A stretch of DNA of 64,000 nt from Pisaster brevispinus (Eukaryota > Echinodermata > Asteroidea > Forcipulatida > Asteriidae), in NCBI GenBank assembly GCA_023634235.1, contig JAMKCF010000004.1:24312527-24376526 (forward strand), written 5' to 3'. The position numbers and the translations under genes are program-made. Below the pieces are notes generated by a model. That model worked only from the letters and a program-made list of their open reading frames with translations, had not been told where the DNA came from and ran no database searches. Below, piece after piece: positions 1-12,300 of the stretch; position 1 is the stretch's first letter; the number at the start of each line of letters is the position of its first letter.

Positions 1-294
1 TCCCATTGGGGATGCTTTTGAGGAGCGTTCTGAGTAGCCCCACCTCCTGGTCATTTCCGCTATGAAGCTTGCCCTCCGGGTCGCTTAAAGTTTGATTTTC
101 GGATGCAGGGATATCCAAGGCAGACTCAGGTACAAATGTTGTCTCTCTAGCATTTCTAGTTCATGAGTTATTCTCAACCTTAGCTGACAAATTTTTCCGG
201 ACCTTTTTGTGCCGGCTTTTTCTGACTGGCGATGACGTAGGCATGTAATACAGTGGAGTTTCGGGCAGCCCTACTTCCAGGAGGCTGGCCTCGT
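1..294 (+). repeat. Partial satellite unit at left window edge
   Basis: The window opens inside a unit. Base 1 corresponds to offset 157 of the 450-bp consensus (numbered from the ctacaaaat anchor), and the piece runs to offset 450. It carries a few private changes, such as gcttaaag for gctaaaag. Its truncation comes from the window cut, so the array continues to the left. Confidence 0.95.
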
Positions 295-2910
295 CTACAA
301 AATCCTGATCTTAACGAAACTCACAGTAGAGAGAGATCTTGAGACGGGCTTTCCAATGGTGTAAAATTTGTGAAGATTCAGTATTATTCTGAGGCTGATT
401 TGACCGTCCTTACTTTGTCTTTGTTTCTTTGACAGCTCTGTGTACAAAAATCCCATTGGGGATGCTTTTGAGGAGCGTTCTGAGTAGCCACATCTCCTGG
501 TCATTTCCGCTATGAAGCTTGCCCTCCGGGTCGCTAAAAGATTGATTTTCGGATGCAGGGATATCCAAGGCAGACTCAGGTACAAATTTTGTCTCTCTAG
601 CATTTCTAGTTCATGAGTTATTCGCAACCTTAGCTGAGAAATTATTCCGGACCTTTTTGTGCCGGCTTTTTCTGACTGGCGATGACGTAGGCATGTAATA
701 CAGTGGAGTTTCGGGCAGCCCTACTTCCAGGAGGCTGGCCTCGCCTACAAAATCCTGCTCTTAACAAAACTCACGGTAGAGAAAGCCCTTGAGACGGGCT
801 TTCCAATGGTGTAAAACTTGTGAAGATTCAGTATTATTCTGAGGCTGATTTGACCGTCCTTACTTTGTCTTTGTTTCTTTGACAGCTCTGTGTACAAAAA
901 TCCCATTGGGGATGCTTTTGAGGAGCGTTCTGAGAAGCCCCACCTCCTGGTCATTTCCGCTATGAAGCTTGCCCTCCGGGTCGCTAAAAGTTTGATTTTC
1001 GGATGCAGGGATATCCAAGGCAGACTCAGGTACAAATTTTGTCTCTCTAGCATTTCTAGTGCATGAGTTATTCCCAACCTTAGCTGAGAAATTATTCCGG
1101 ACCTTTTTGTGCCGGCTTTTTCTGACTGGCGATGACGTAGGCATGTAATACAGTGGAGTTTCGGGCAGCCCTACTTCCAGGAGGCTGGCCTCGCCTACAA
1201 AATCCTGATCTTAACGAAACTCACGGTAGAGAGAGCCCTTGAGACGGGCTTTCCAATGGTGTAAAACTTGTAAAGATTCAGTATTATTCTGAGGCTGATT
1301 TGACCGTCCTTACTTTGTCTTTGTTTCTTTGACAGCTCTGTGTACAAAAATCCCATTGGGGATGCTTTTGAGGAGCGTTCTGAGTAGCCCCACCTCCTGG
1401 TCATTTCCGCTATGAAGCTTGCCCTCCGGGTCGCTAAAAGTTTAATTTTCGGATGCAGGGATATCCAAGGCAGACTCAGGTACAAATTTTGTCTCTCTAG
1501 CATTTCTAGTTCATGAGTTATTCCCAACCTTAGCTGAGAAATTATTCAGGACCTTTTTGTGCCGGCTTTTTCTGACTGGCGATGACGTAGGCATGTAATA
1601 CAGTGGAGTTTCGAGCAGCCCTACTTCCAGGAGGCTGGCCTCGCCTACAAAATACTGATCTTAACGAAACTCACGGTAGAGAGAGCCCTTGAGACGGGCT
1701 TTCCATTGGTGTAAAACTTGTGAAGATTCAGTATTATTCTGAGGCTGATTTGACCGTCCTTACTTTGTCTTTGTTTCTTTGACAGCTCTGTGTACAAAAA
1801 TCCCATTGGGGATGCTTTTGAGGAGCGTTCTGAGTAGCCCCACCTCCTGGTCATTTCCGCTATGAAGCTTGTCTTCCCGGTCGCTAAAAGTTTAATTTTC
1901 GGATGCAGGGATATCCAAGGCAGACTCAGGTACAAATTTTGTCTCTCTAGCATTTCTAGTTCATGAGTTATTCGCAACCTTACCTGAGAAATTATTCCGG
2001 ACCTTTTTGTGCCGGCTTTTTCTGACTGGCGATGACGTAGGCATGTAATATAGTGGAGTTTCGGGCAGCCCTACTTCCAGGAGGCTGGCCTCGCCTACAA
2101 AATCCTGATCTTAACGAAACTCACGGTAGAGAGAGCCCTTGAGACGGGCTTTCCAATGGTGTAAAACTTGTGAAGATTCAGTATTATTGTGAGGCTGATT
2201 TGACCATCCTTACTTTGTCTTTGTTTCTTTGACAGCTCTGTGTACAAAAATCCCATTGGGGATGCAATTGAGGAGCGTTCTGAGTAGCCCCACCTCCTGG
2301 TCATTTCCGCTATGAAGCTTGTCCTCCCGGTCGCTAAAAGTTTGATTTTCGGATGCAGGGATATCCAAGGCAGACTCAGGTACAAATTTTGTCTCTCTAG
2401 CATTTCTAGTTCATGAGTTATTCCCAACCTTAGCTGAGAAATTATTCCGGACCTTTTTGTGCCGGCTTTTTCTGACTGGCGATGACGTAGGCATGTAATA
2501 CAGTGGAGTTTCGGGCAGCCCTACTTCCAGGAGGCTGGCCTCGCCTACAAAAATCTGATTTTAACGAAACTCACGGTAGAGAGAGCCCTTGAGACGGGCT
2601 TTCCAATGGTGTAAAACTTGTGAAGATTCAGTATTATTCTGAGGCTGATTTGACCGTCCTTACTTTGTCTTTGTTTGTTTGACAGCTCTGTGTACAAAAA
2701 TCCCATTGGGGATGCTTTTGAGGAGCGTTCTGAGTAGCCCCACCTGGTCATTTCCGCTATGAAGCTTGCCCTCCGGTCCGCTAAAAGTTTGATTTTCGGA
2801 TGCAGGGATATCCAAGGCAGACTCGGGTACAAATTTTGTCTCTCTAGCATTTCTAGTTCATGAGTTATTCCCAACCTTAGCTGAGAAATTATTCCGGACC
2901 TTTTTGTGCC

Positions 2911-2936
2911 GGCTTTTTCTGACGGCTTTTTCTGAC
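2911..2936 (+). repeat. 13-bp tandem duplication inside one unit
   Basis: ggctttttctgac is present twice in direct succession (2911-2923 and 2924-2936), where other units have it once. I see it in no other unit, so it looks like a private slippage event that has not spread. Confidence 0.95.
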
Positions 2937-4966
2937 TGGCGATGACGTAGGCATGTAATACAGTGGAGTTTCGGGCAGCCCTACTTCCAGGAGGCTGGCC
3001 TCGCCTACAAAATCTTGATCTTAACGAAACTCACGGTAGAGAGAGCCCTTGAGACTGGCTTTCCAATGGTGTAAAACTTGTGAAGTTTCAGTATTATTCT
3101 GAGGCTGATTTGACCGTCCTTACTTTGTCTTTGTTTCTTTGACAGCTCTGTGTACAAAAATCCCATTGGGGATGCTTTTGAGGAGCGTTCTGAGTAGCCC
3201 CACCTCCTGGTCATTTCCGCTATGAAGCTTGCCCTCCGGGTCGCTAAAAGTTTGATTTTCGGATGCAGGGATATCCAAGGCAGACTCAGGTACAAATTTT
3301 GTCTCTCTAGCATTTCTAGTTCATGAGTTATTCCCAACCTTAGCTGAGAAATTATTCCGGACCTTTTTGTGCCGGCTTTTTCTGACTGGCGATGACGTAG
3401 GCATGTAATACAGTGGAGTTTCGGGCAGCCCTACTTCCAGGAGGCTGGCCTCGCCTACAAAATCCTGATCTTAACGAAACTCACGGTAGAGAGAGCCCTT
3501 GAGACTGGCTTTCCAATGGTGTAAAACTTGTGAAGATTCAGTATTATTCTGAGGCTCAGTTGACCGTCCTTACTTTGTCTTTGTTTCTTTGACAGCTCTG
3601 TGTACAAAAATCCCATTGGGGATGCTTTTGAGGAGCGTTCTGAGTAGCCCCACCTCCTGGTCATTTCCACTATGAAGCTTGCCCTCCGGGTCGCTTAAAA
3701 TTTGATTTTCGGATGCAGGGATATCCAAGGCAGACTCAGGTACAAATTTTGTCTCTCTAGCATTTCTAGTTCATGAGTTATTCGCAACCTTAGCTGAGAA
3801 ATTATTCCGGACCTTTTTGTGCCGGCTTTTTCTGACTGGCGATGACGTAGGCATGTAATACAGTGGAGTTTCGGGCAGCCCTACTTCCAGGAGGCTATCC
3901 TCGCCTACAAAATCCTGATCTTAACGAAACTCATGGTAGAGAGAGCCCTTGAGACGGGATTTCCAATGGTGTAAAACTTGTGAAGATTCAGTATTATTGT
4001 GAGGCTGATTTGAACGTCCTTACTTTGTCTTTGTTTCTTTGACAGCTCTGTGTACAAAAATCCCATTGGGGATGCTTTTGAGGAGCGTTCTGAGTAGCCC
4101 CACCTCCTGGTCATTTCCGCTATGAAGCTTGTCCTCCCGGTCGCTAAAAGTTTGATTTTCGGATGCAGGGATATCCAAGGCAGACTCAGGTACAAATTTT
4201 GTCTCTCTAGCATTTCTAGTTCATGAGTTATTCCCAACCTTAGCTGAGAAATTATTCCGGACCTTTTTGTGCCGGCTTTTTCTGACTGGCGATGACGTAG
4301 GCATGTAATACAGTGGAGTTTCGGGCAGCCCTACTTCCAGGAGGCTGGCCTCGCCTACAAAATCTTGATCTTAACGAAACTCACGGTAGAGAGAGCCCTT
4401 GAGACGGGCTTTCCAATGGTGTAAAACCTGTGAAGATTCAGTATTATTCTGAGGCTGATTTGACCGTCCTTACTTTGTCTTTGTTTCTTTGACAGCTCTG
4501 TGTACAAAAATCCCATTGGGGATGCTTTTGAGGAGCGTTCTGAGTAGCCCCACCTCTTGGTCATTTCCGCTATGAAGCTTGCCCTCCGGGTCGCTAAAAG
4601 TTTGATTTTCGGATGCAGGGATATCCAAGGCAGACTCAGGTACAAATTTGTCTCTCTAGCTCATTTCTAGTTCATGAGTTATTCGCAACCTTAGCTGAGA
4701 AATTATTCCGGACCTTTTTGTGCCGGCTTTTTCTGACTGGCGATGACGTAGGCATGTAATACAGTGGAGTTTCGGGCAGCCCTACTTCCAGGAGGCTGGC
4801 CTCGCCTACAAAATCCTGATCTTAACGAAACTCACGGTAGAGAGAGCCCTTGAGACGGGCTTTCCAATGGTGTAAAACCTGTGAAGATTCAGTATTATTC
4901 TGAGGCTGATTTGACCGTCCTTACTTTGTCTTTGTTTCTTTGACAGCTCTGTGTACAAAAATCCCA

Positions 4967-4986
4967 TTGGGGATGCTTGGGGATGC
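4967..4986 (+). repeat. 10-bp tandem duplication inside one unit
   Basis: ttggggatgc occurs twice in direct succession (4967-4976 and 4977-4986). Every other unit has a single copy here. It shifts the reading frames in this unit and appears private to it. Confidence 0.95.
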
Positions 4987-5265
4987 TTTTGAGGAGCGTT
5001 CTGAGTAGCCCCACCTCCTGGTCATTTCCGCTATGAAGCTTGCCCTCCGGGTCGCTAAAAGTTTGATTTTCGGATGCAGGGATATCCAAGGCAGACTCAG
5101 GTACAAATTTTGTCTCTCTAGCATTTCTAGTTCATGAGTTATTCCCAACCTTAGCTGAGAAATTATTCCGGACCTTTTTGTGCCGGCTTTTTCTGACTGG
5201 CGATGACGTAGGCATGTAATACAGTGGAGTTTCGGGCAGCCCTACTTCCAGGAGGCTGGCCTCGC

Positions 5266-8200
5266 CTACAAAATCCTGATCTTAACGAAACTCACGGTAG
5301 AGAGAGCCCTTGAGACGGGCTTTCCAATGGTGTAAAACTTGTGAAGATTCAGTATTATTCTGAGGCTGATTTGACCGTCCTTACTTTGTCTCTGTTTCTT
5401 TGACAGCTCTGTGTACAAAAATCCCATTGGGGATGCTTTTGAGGAGCGTTCTGAGTAGCCCCACCTGGTCATTTCCGCTATGAAGCTTGCCCTCCGGTCC
5501 GCTAAAAGTTTGATTTTCGGATGCAGGGATATCCAAGGCAGACTCGGGTACAAATTTTGTCTCTCTAGCATTTCTAGTTCATGAGTTATTCCCAACCTTA
5601 GCTGAGAAATTATTCCGGACCTTTTTGTGCCGGCTTTTTCTGACTGGCGATGACGTAGGCATGTAATACAGTGGAGTTTCGGGCAGCTCTACTTCCAGGA
5701 GGCTGGCCTCGCCTACAAAATCCTGATCTTAACGAAACTCACGGTAGAGAGAGCCCTTGAGACTGGCTTTCCAATGGTGTAAAACTTGTGAAGTTTCAGT
5801 ATTTTTCTGAGGCTGATTTGACCGTCCTTACTTTGTCTTTGTTTGTTTGACAGCTCTGTGTACAAAAATCCCATTGGGGATGCTTTTGAGGAGCGTTCTG
5901 AGTAGCCCCACCTCCTGGTCATTTCCGCTATGAAGCTTGCCCTCCGGGTCGCTAAAAGTTTGATTTTCGGATGCAGGGATATCCAAGGCAGACTCGGGTA
6001 CAAATTTTGTCTCTCTAGCATTTCTAGTTCATGAGTTATTCCCAACCTTAGCTGAGAAATTATTCCGGACCTTTTTGTGCCGGCTTTTTCTGACTGGCGA
6101 TGACGTAGGCATGTAATACAGTGGAGTTTCGGGCAGCCCTACTTCCAGGAGGCTGGCCTCGCCTACAAAATCCTGATCTTAACGAAACTCACGGTAGAGA
6201 GAGCCCTTGAGACTGGCTTTCCAATGGTGTAAAACTTGTGAAGTTTCAGTATTATTCTGAGGCTGATTTGACCGTCCTTACTTTGTCTTTGTTTCTTTGA
6301 CAGCTCTGTGTACAAAAATCCCATTGGGGATGCTTTTGAGGAGCGTTCTGAGTAGCCCCACCTCCTGGTCATTTCCGCTATGAAGCTTGCCCTCCGGGTC
6401 GCTAAAAGTTTGATTTTCGGATGCAGGGATATCCAAGGCAGACTCAGGTAAAAATTTTGTCTCTCTAGCATTTCTAGTTCATGAGTTATTCCCAACCTTA
6501 GCTGAGAAATTATTCCGGACCTTTTTGTGCCGGCTTTTTCTGACTGGCGATGACGTAGGCATGTAATACAGTGGAGTTTCGGGCAGCCCTACTTCCAGGA
6601 GGCTGGCCTCGCCTACAAAATCCTGATCTTAACGAAACTCACGGTAGAGAGAGCCCTTGAGACGGGCTTTCCAATGGTGTAAAACTTGTGAAGATTCAGT
6701 ATTATTCTGAGGCTGATTTGACCGTCCTTACTTTGTCTTTGTTTGTTTGACAGCTCTGTGTACAAAAATCCCATTGGGGATGCTTTTGAGGAGCGTTCTG
6801 AGTAGCCCCACCTCCTGGTCATTTCCGCTATGAAGCTTGCCCTCCGGGTCGCTAAAAGTTTGATTTTCGGATGCAGGGATATCCAAGCGTACTCAGGTAC
6901 AAATTTTGTCTCTCTAGCATTTCTAGTTCATGAGTTATTCCCAACCTTAGCTGAGAAATTATTCCGGACCTTTTTGTGCCGGCTTTTTCTGACTGGCGAT
7001 GACGTAGGCATGTAATACAGTGGAGTTTCGGGGAGCCCTACTTCCAGGAGGCTGGCCTCGCCTACAAAATACTGATCTTAACGAAACTCACGGTAGAGAG
7101 AGCCCTTGAGACGGGCTTTCCAATGGTGTAAAACCTGTGAAGATTCAGTATTATTCTGAGGCTGATTTGACCGTCCTTACTTTGTCTTTGTTTGTTTGAC
7201 AGCTCTGTGTACAAAAATCCCATTGGGGATGCTTTTGAGGAGCGTGTTGAGTAGCCCCACCTCCTGGTCATTTCCGCTATGAAGCTTGCCCTCCGGGTCG
7301 CTAAAAGTTTGATTTTCGGATGCAGGGATATCCAAGGCAGACTCAGGTAAAAATTTTGTCTCTCTAGCATTTCTAGTTCATGAGTTATTTCCAACCTTAG
7401 CTGAGAAATTATTCCGGACCTTTTTGTGCCGGCTTTTTCTGACTGGCGATGACGTAGGCATGTAATACAGTGGAGTTTCGGGCAGCCCTACTTCCAGGAG
7501 GCTGGCCTCGCCTACAAAATCCTGATCTTAACGAAACTCACGGTAGAGAGAGCCCTTGAGACGGGCTTTCCAATGGTGTAAAACTTGTGAAGATTCAGTA
7601 TTATTCTGAGGCTGATTTGACCGTCCTTACTTTGTCTTTGTTTGTTTGACAGCTCTGTGTACAAAAATCCCACTGGGGATGCTTTTGAGGAGCGTTCTGA
7701 GTATCCCCACCTGGTCATTTCCGCTATGAAGCTTGCCCTCCGGTCCGCTAAAAGTTTGATTTTCGGATGCAGAGATATCCAAGGCAGACTCGGGTACAAA
7801 TTTTGTCTCTCTAGCATTTCTAGTTCATGAGTTATTCCCAACCTTAGCTGAGAAATTATTCCGGACCTTTTTGTGCCGGCTTTTTCTGACTGGCGATGAC
7901 GTAGGCATGTAATACAGTGGAGTTTCGGGCAGCTCTACTTCCAGGAGGCTGGCCTCGCCTACAAAATCCTGATCTTAACGAAACTCACGGTAGAGAGAGC
8001 CCTTGAGACTGGCTTTCCAATGGTGTAAAACTTGTGAAGTTTCAGTATTTTTCTGAGGCTGATTTGACCGTCCTTACTTTGTCTTTGTTTGTTTGACAGC
8101 TCTGTGTACAAAAATCCCATTGGGGATGCTTTTGAGGAGCGTTCTGAGTAGCCCCACCTCCTGGTCATTTCCGCTATGAAGCTTGCCCTCCGGGTCGCTA

Positions 8201-9308
8201 AAAGTTTGATTTTCGGATGCAGGGATATCCAAGGCAGACTCGGGTACAAATTTTGTCTCTCTAGCATTTCTAGTTCATGAGTTATTCCCAACCTTAGCTG
8301 AGAAATTATTCCGGACCTTTTTGTGCCGGCTTTTTCTGACTGGCGATGACGTAGGCATGTAATACAGTGGAGTTTCGGGCAGCCCTACTTCCAGGAGGCT
8401 GGCCTCGCCTACAAAATCCTGATCTTAACGAAACTCACGGTAGAGAGAGCCCTTGAGACTGGCTTTCCAATGGTGTAAAACTTGTGAAGTTTCAGTATTA
8501 TTCTGAGGCTGATTTGACCGTCCTTACTTTGTCTTTGTTTCTTTGACAGCTCTGTGTACAAAAATCCCATTGGGGATGCTTTTGAGGAGCGTTCTGAGTA
8601 GCCCCACCTCCTGGTCATTTCCGCTATGAAGCTTGCCCTCCGGGTCGCTAAAAGTTTGATTTTCGGATGCAGGGATATCCAAGGCAGACTCAGGTACAAA
8701 TTTTGTCTCTCTAGCATTTCTAGTTCATGAGTTATTCCCAACCTTAGCTGAGAAATTATTCCGGACCTTTTTGTGCCGGCTTTTTCTGACTGGCGATGAC
8801 GTAGGCATGTAATACAGTGGAGTTTCGGGCAGCCCTACTTCCAGGAGGCTGGCCTCGCCTACAAAATCCTGATCTTAACAAAACTCACGGTAGAGAGAGC
8901 CCTTGAGACGGGCTTTCCAATGGTGTAAAACTTGTGAAGATTCAGTATTATTCTGAGGCTGATTTGACCGTCCTTACTTTGTCTTTGTTTCTTTGACAGC
9001 TCTGTGTACAAAAATCCCATTGGGGATGCTTTTGAGGAGCGTTCTGAGTAGCCCCACCTCCTGGTCATTTCCGCTATGAAGCTTGCCCTCCGGTCCGCTA
9101 AAAGTTTGATTTTCTGATGCAGGGATATCCAAGGCAGACTCGGGTACAAATTTTGTCTCTCTAGCATTTCTAGTTCATGAGTTATTCCCAACCTTAGCTG
9201 AGAAATTATTCCGGACCTTTTTGTGCCGGCTTTTTCTGACTGGCGATGACGTAGGCATGTAATACAGTGGAGTTTCGGGCAGCCCTACTTCCAGGAGGCT
9301 GGCCTCGC
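5266..9308 (+). repeat. Satellite block 2: five-unit (2,246-bp) higher-order repeat
   Basis: Anchors are at 5266, 5713, 6163, 6613, 7062, 7512, 7959, 8409 and 8859. The three units 5266-6612 recur at 7512-8858, offset 2,246 bp. The 447-bp units 5266 and 7512 share the cacctgg loss and the cggtccgct change. Units 5713 and 7959 share cagctctacttcc just before the anchor and the attttt change, and look identical. Units 6163 and 8409 share gagactggc and gaagtttcag. The fourth position does not match (6613 has ccaagcgtactc, 8859 does not), so the duplication covers about three units rather than a full five-unit period. Confidence 0.8.
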
Positions 9309-12300
9309 CTACAAAATCCTGATCTTAACGAAACTCACGGTAGAGAGAGCCCTTGAGACGGGCTTTCTCCAATGGTGTAAAACTTGTGAAGATTCAGTAT
9401 TATTCTGAGGCTGATTTGACCGTCCTTACTTTGTCTTTGTTTCTTTGACAGCTCTGTGTACAAAAATCCCATTGGGGATGCTTTTGAGGAGCGTTCTGAG
9501 TAGCCCCACCTGGTCATTTCCGCTATGAAGCTTGCCCTCCGGTCCGCTAAAAGTTTGATTTTCGGATGCAGGGATATCCAAGGCAGACTCAGGTACAAAT
9601 TTTGTCTCTCTAGCATTTCTAGTTCATGAGTTATTCCCAACCTTAGCTGAGAAATTATTCCGGACCTTTTTGTGCCGGCTTTTTCTGACTGGCGATGACG
9701 TAGGCATGTAATACAGTGGAGTTTCGGGCAGCCCTACTTCCAGGAGGCTGGCCTCGCCTACAAAATCCTGATCTTAACGAAACTTACGGTAGACAGAGCC
9801 CTTGAGACGGGCTTTCCAATGGTGTAAAACTTGTGAAGATTCAGTATTATTCTGAGGCTGATTTGACCGTCCTTACTTTGTCTTTGTTTCTTTGACAGCT
9901 CTGTGTACAAAAATCCCATTGGGGATGCTTTTGAGGAACGTTCTGAGTAGCCCCACCTCCTGGTCATTTCCGGTATGAAGCTTGCCCTCCGGGTCGCTAA
10001 AAGTTTGATTTTCGGATGCAGGGATATCCAAGGCAGACTCAGGTACAAATGTTGTCTCTCTAGCATTTCTAGTTCATGAGTTATTCCCAACCTTAGCTGA
10101 GAAATTATTCCGGACCTTTTTGTGCCGGCTTTTTCTGACTGGCGATGACGTAGGCATGTAATACAGTGGAGTTTCGGGCAGCCCTACTTCCAGGAGGCTG
10201 GCCTCGCCTACAAAATCCTGATCTTAACGAAACTCACGGTAGAGAGAGCCCTTGAGACGGGCTTTCCAATGGTGTAAAACCTGTGAAGATTCAGTATTAT
10301 TCTGAGGCTGATTTGACCGTCCTTACTTTGTCTTTGTTTCTTTGACAGATCTGTGTACAAAAATCCCATTGGGGATGCTTTTGAGGAGCGTTCTGAGTAG
10401 CCCCACCTGGTCATTTCCGCTATGAAGCTTGCCCTCCGGTCCGCTAAAAGTTTGATTTTCTGATGCAGGGATATCCAAGGCAGACTCGGGTACAAATTTT
10501 GTCTCTCTAGCATTTCTAGTTCATGAGTTATTCCCAACCTTAGCTGAGAAATTATTCCGGACCTTTTTGTGCCGGCTTTTTCTGACTGGCGATGACGTAG
10601 GCATGTAATACAGTGGAGTTTCGGGCAGCCCTACTTCCAGGAGGCTGGCCTCGCCTACAAAATCCTGATCTTAACGAAACTCACGGTAGAGAGAGCCCTT
10701 GAGACGGGCTTTCTCCAATGGTGTAAAACTTGTGAAGATTCAGTATTATTCTGAGGCTGATTTGACCGTCCTTACTTTGTCTTTGTTTCTTTGACAGCTC
10801 TGTGTACAAAAATCCCATTGGGGATGCTTTTGAGGAACGTTCTGAGTAGCCCCACCTCCTGGTCATTTCCGGTATGAAGCTTGCCCTCCGGGTCGCTAAA
10901 AGTTTGATTTTCGGATGCAGGGATATCCAAGGCAGACTCAGGTACAAATGTTGTCTCTCTAGCATTTCTAGTTCATGAGTTATTCCCAACCTTAGCTGAG
11001 AAATTATTCCGGACCTTTTTGTGCCGGCTTTTTCTGACTGGCGATGACGTAGGCATGTAATACAGTGGAGTTTCGGGCAGCCCTACTTCCAGGAGGCTGG
11101 CCTCGCCTACAAAATCCTGATCTTAACGAAACTCACGGTAGACAGAGCCCTTGAGACGGGCTTTCCAATGGTGTAAAACTTGTGAAGATTCAGTATTATT
11201 CTGAGGCTGATTTGACTTTCCTTACTTTGTCTTTGTTTCTTTGACAGCTCTGTGTACAAAAATCCCATTGGGGATGCTTTTGAGGAGCGTTCTGAGTAGC
11301 CCCACCTCCTGGTCATTTCCGCTATGAAGCTTGCCCTCCGGGTCGCTAAAAGTTTGATTTTCGGATGCAGGGATATCCAAGCGTACTCAGGTACAAATTT
11401 TGTCTCTCTAGCATTTCTAGTTCATGAGTTATTCCCAACCTTAGCTGAGAAATTATTCCGGACCTTTTTGTGCCGGCTTTTTCTGACTGGCGATGACGTA
11501 GGCATGTAATACAGTGGAGTTTCGGGCAGCCCTACTTCCAGGAGGCTGGCCTCGCCTACAAAATCCTGATCTTAACGAAACTTACGGTAGACAGAGCCCT
11601 TGAGACGGGCTTTCCAATGGTGTAAAACTTGTGAAGATTCAGTATTATTCTGAGGCTGATTTGACTTTCCTTACTTTGTCTTTGTTTCTTTGACAGCTCT
11701 GTGTACAAAAATCCCATTGGGGATGCTTTTGAGGAGCGTTCTGAGTAGCCCCACCTCCTGGTCATTTCCGCTATGAAGCTTGCCCTCCGGGTCGCTAAAA
11801 GTTTGATTTTCGGATGCAGGGATATCCAAGCGTACTCAGGTACAAATTTTGTCTCTCTAGCATTTCTAGTTCATGAGTTATTCCCAACCTTAGCTGAGAA
11901 ATTATTCCGGACCTTTTTGTGCCGGCTTTTTCTGACTGGCGATGACGTAGGCATGTAATACAGTGGAGTTTCGGGCAGCCCTACTTCCAGGAGGCTGGCC
12001 TCGCCTACAAAATCCTGATCTTAACGAAACTCACGGTAGAGAGAGCCCTTGAGACGGGCTTTCCAATGGTGTAAAACCTGTGAAGATTCAGTATTATTCT
12101 GAGGCTGATTTGACCGTCCTTACTTTGTCTTTGTTTCTTTGACAGCTCTGTGTACAAAAATCCCATTGGGGATGCTTTTGAGGAGCGTTCTGAGTAGCCC
12201 CACCTGGTCATTTCCGCTATGAAGCTTGCCCTCCGGTCCGCTAAAAGTTTGATTTTCTGATGCAGGGATATCCAAGGCAGACTCGGGTACAAATTTTGTC

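Larger units (their letters stand above)
295..5265 (+). repeat. Satellite block 1: mostly monomeric 450-bp units
   Basis: Anchors are at 295, 745, 1195, 1645, 2095, 2545, 3005, 3455, 3905, 4355 and 4806. I see no dominant higher-order period; neighbours differ from one another by scattered changes. Two intervals are 460 bp through small tandem duplications (13 bp at 2911-2936, with a 3-bp loss elsewhere in that unit, and 10 bp at 4967-4986). The 4355 unit is 451 bp through a lost t and an extra 2 bases near 4650-4660. The 2545 unit is the first to carry the 3-bp loss cacctcctgg to cacctgg, which becomes common from 5266 to 14691. Confidence 0.85.

Noticed and set aside
6830..7015. Plus-strand 61-codon frame starting MKLALRVAKSLIF (also at 11324, 11773 and 39104)
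   Set aside because: It appears only where a one-base loss (ccaagcgtactc, or gtacaattttg at 39173) shifts the frame past a stop. It is a by-product of indels in four units.
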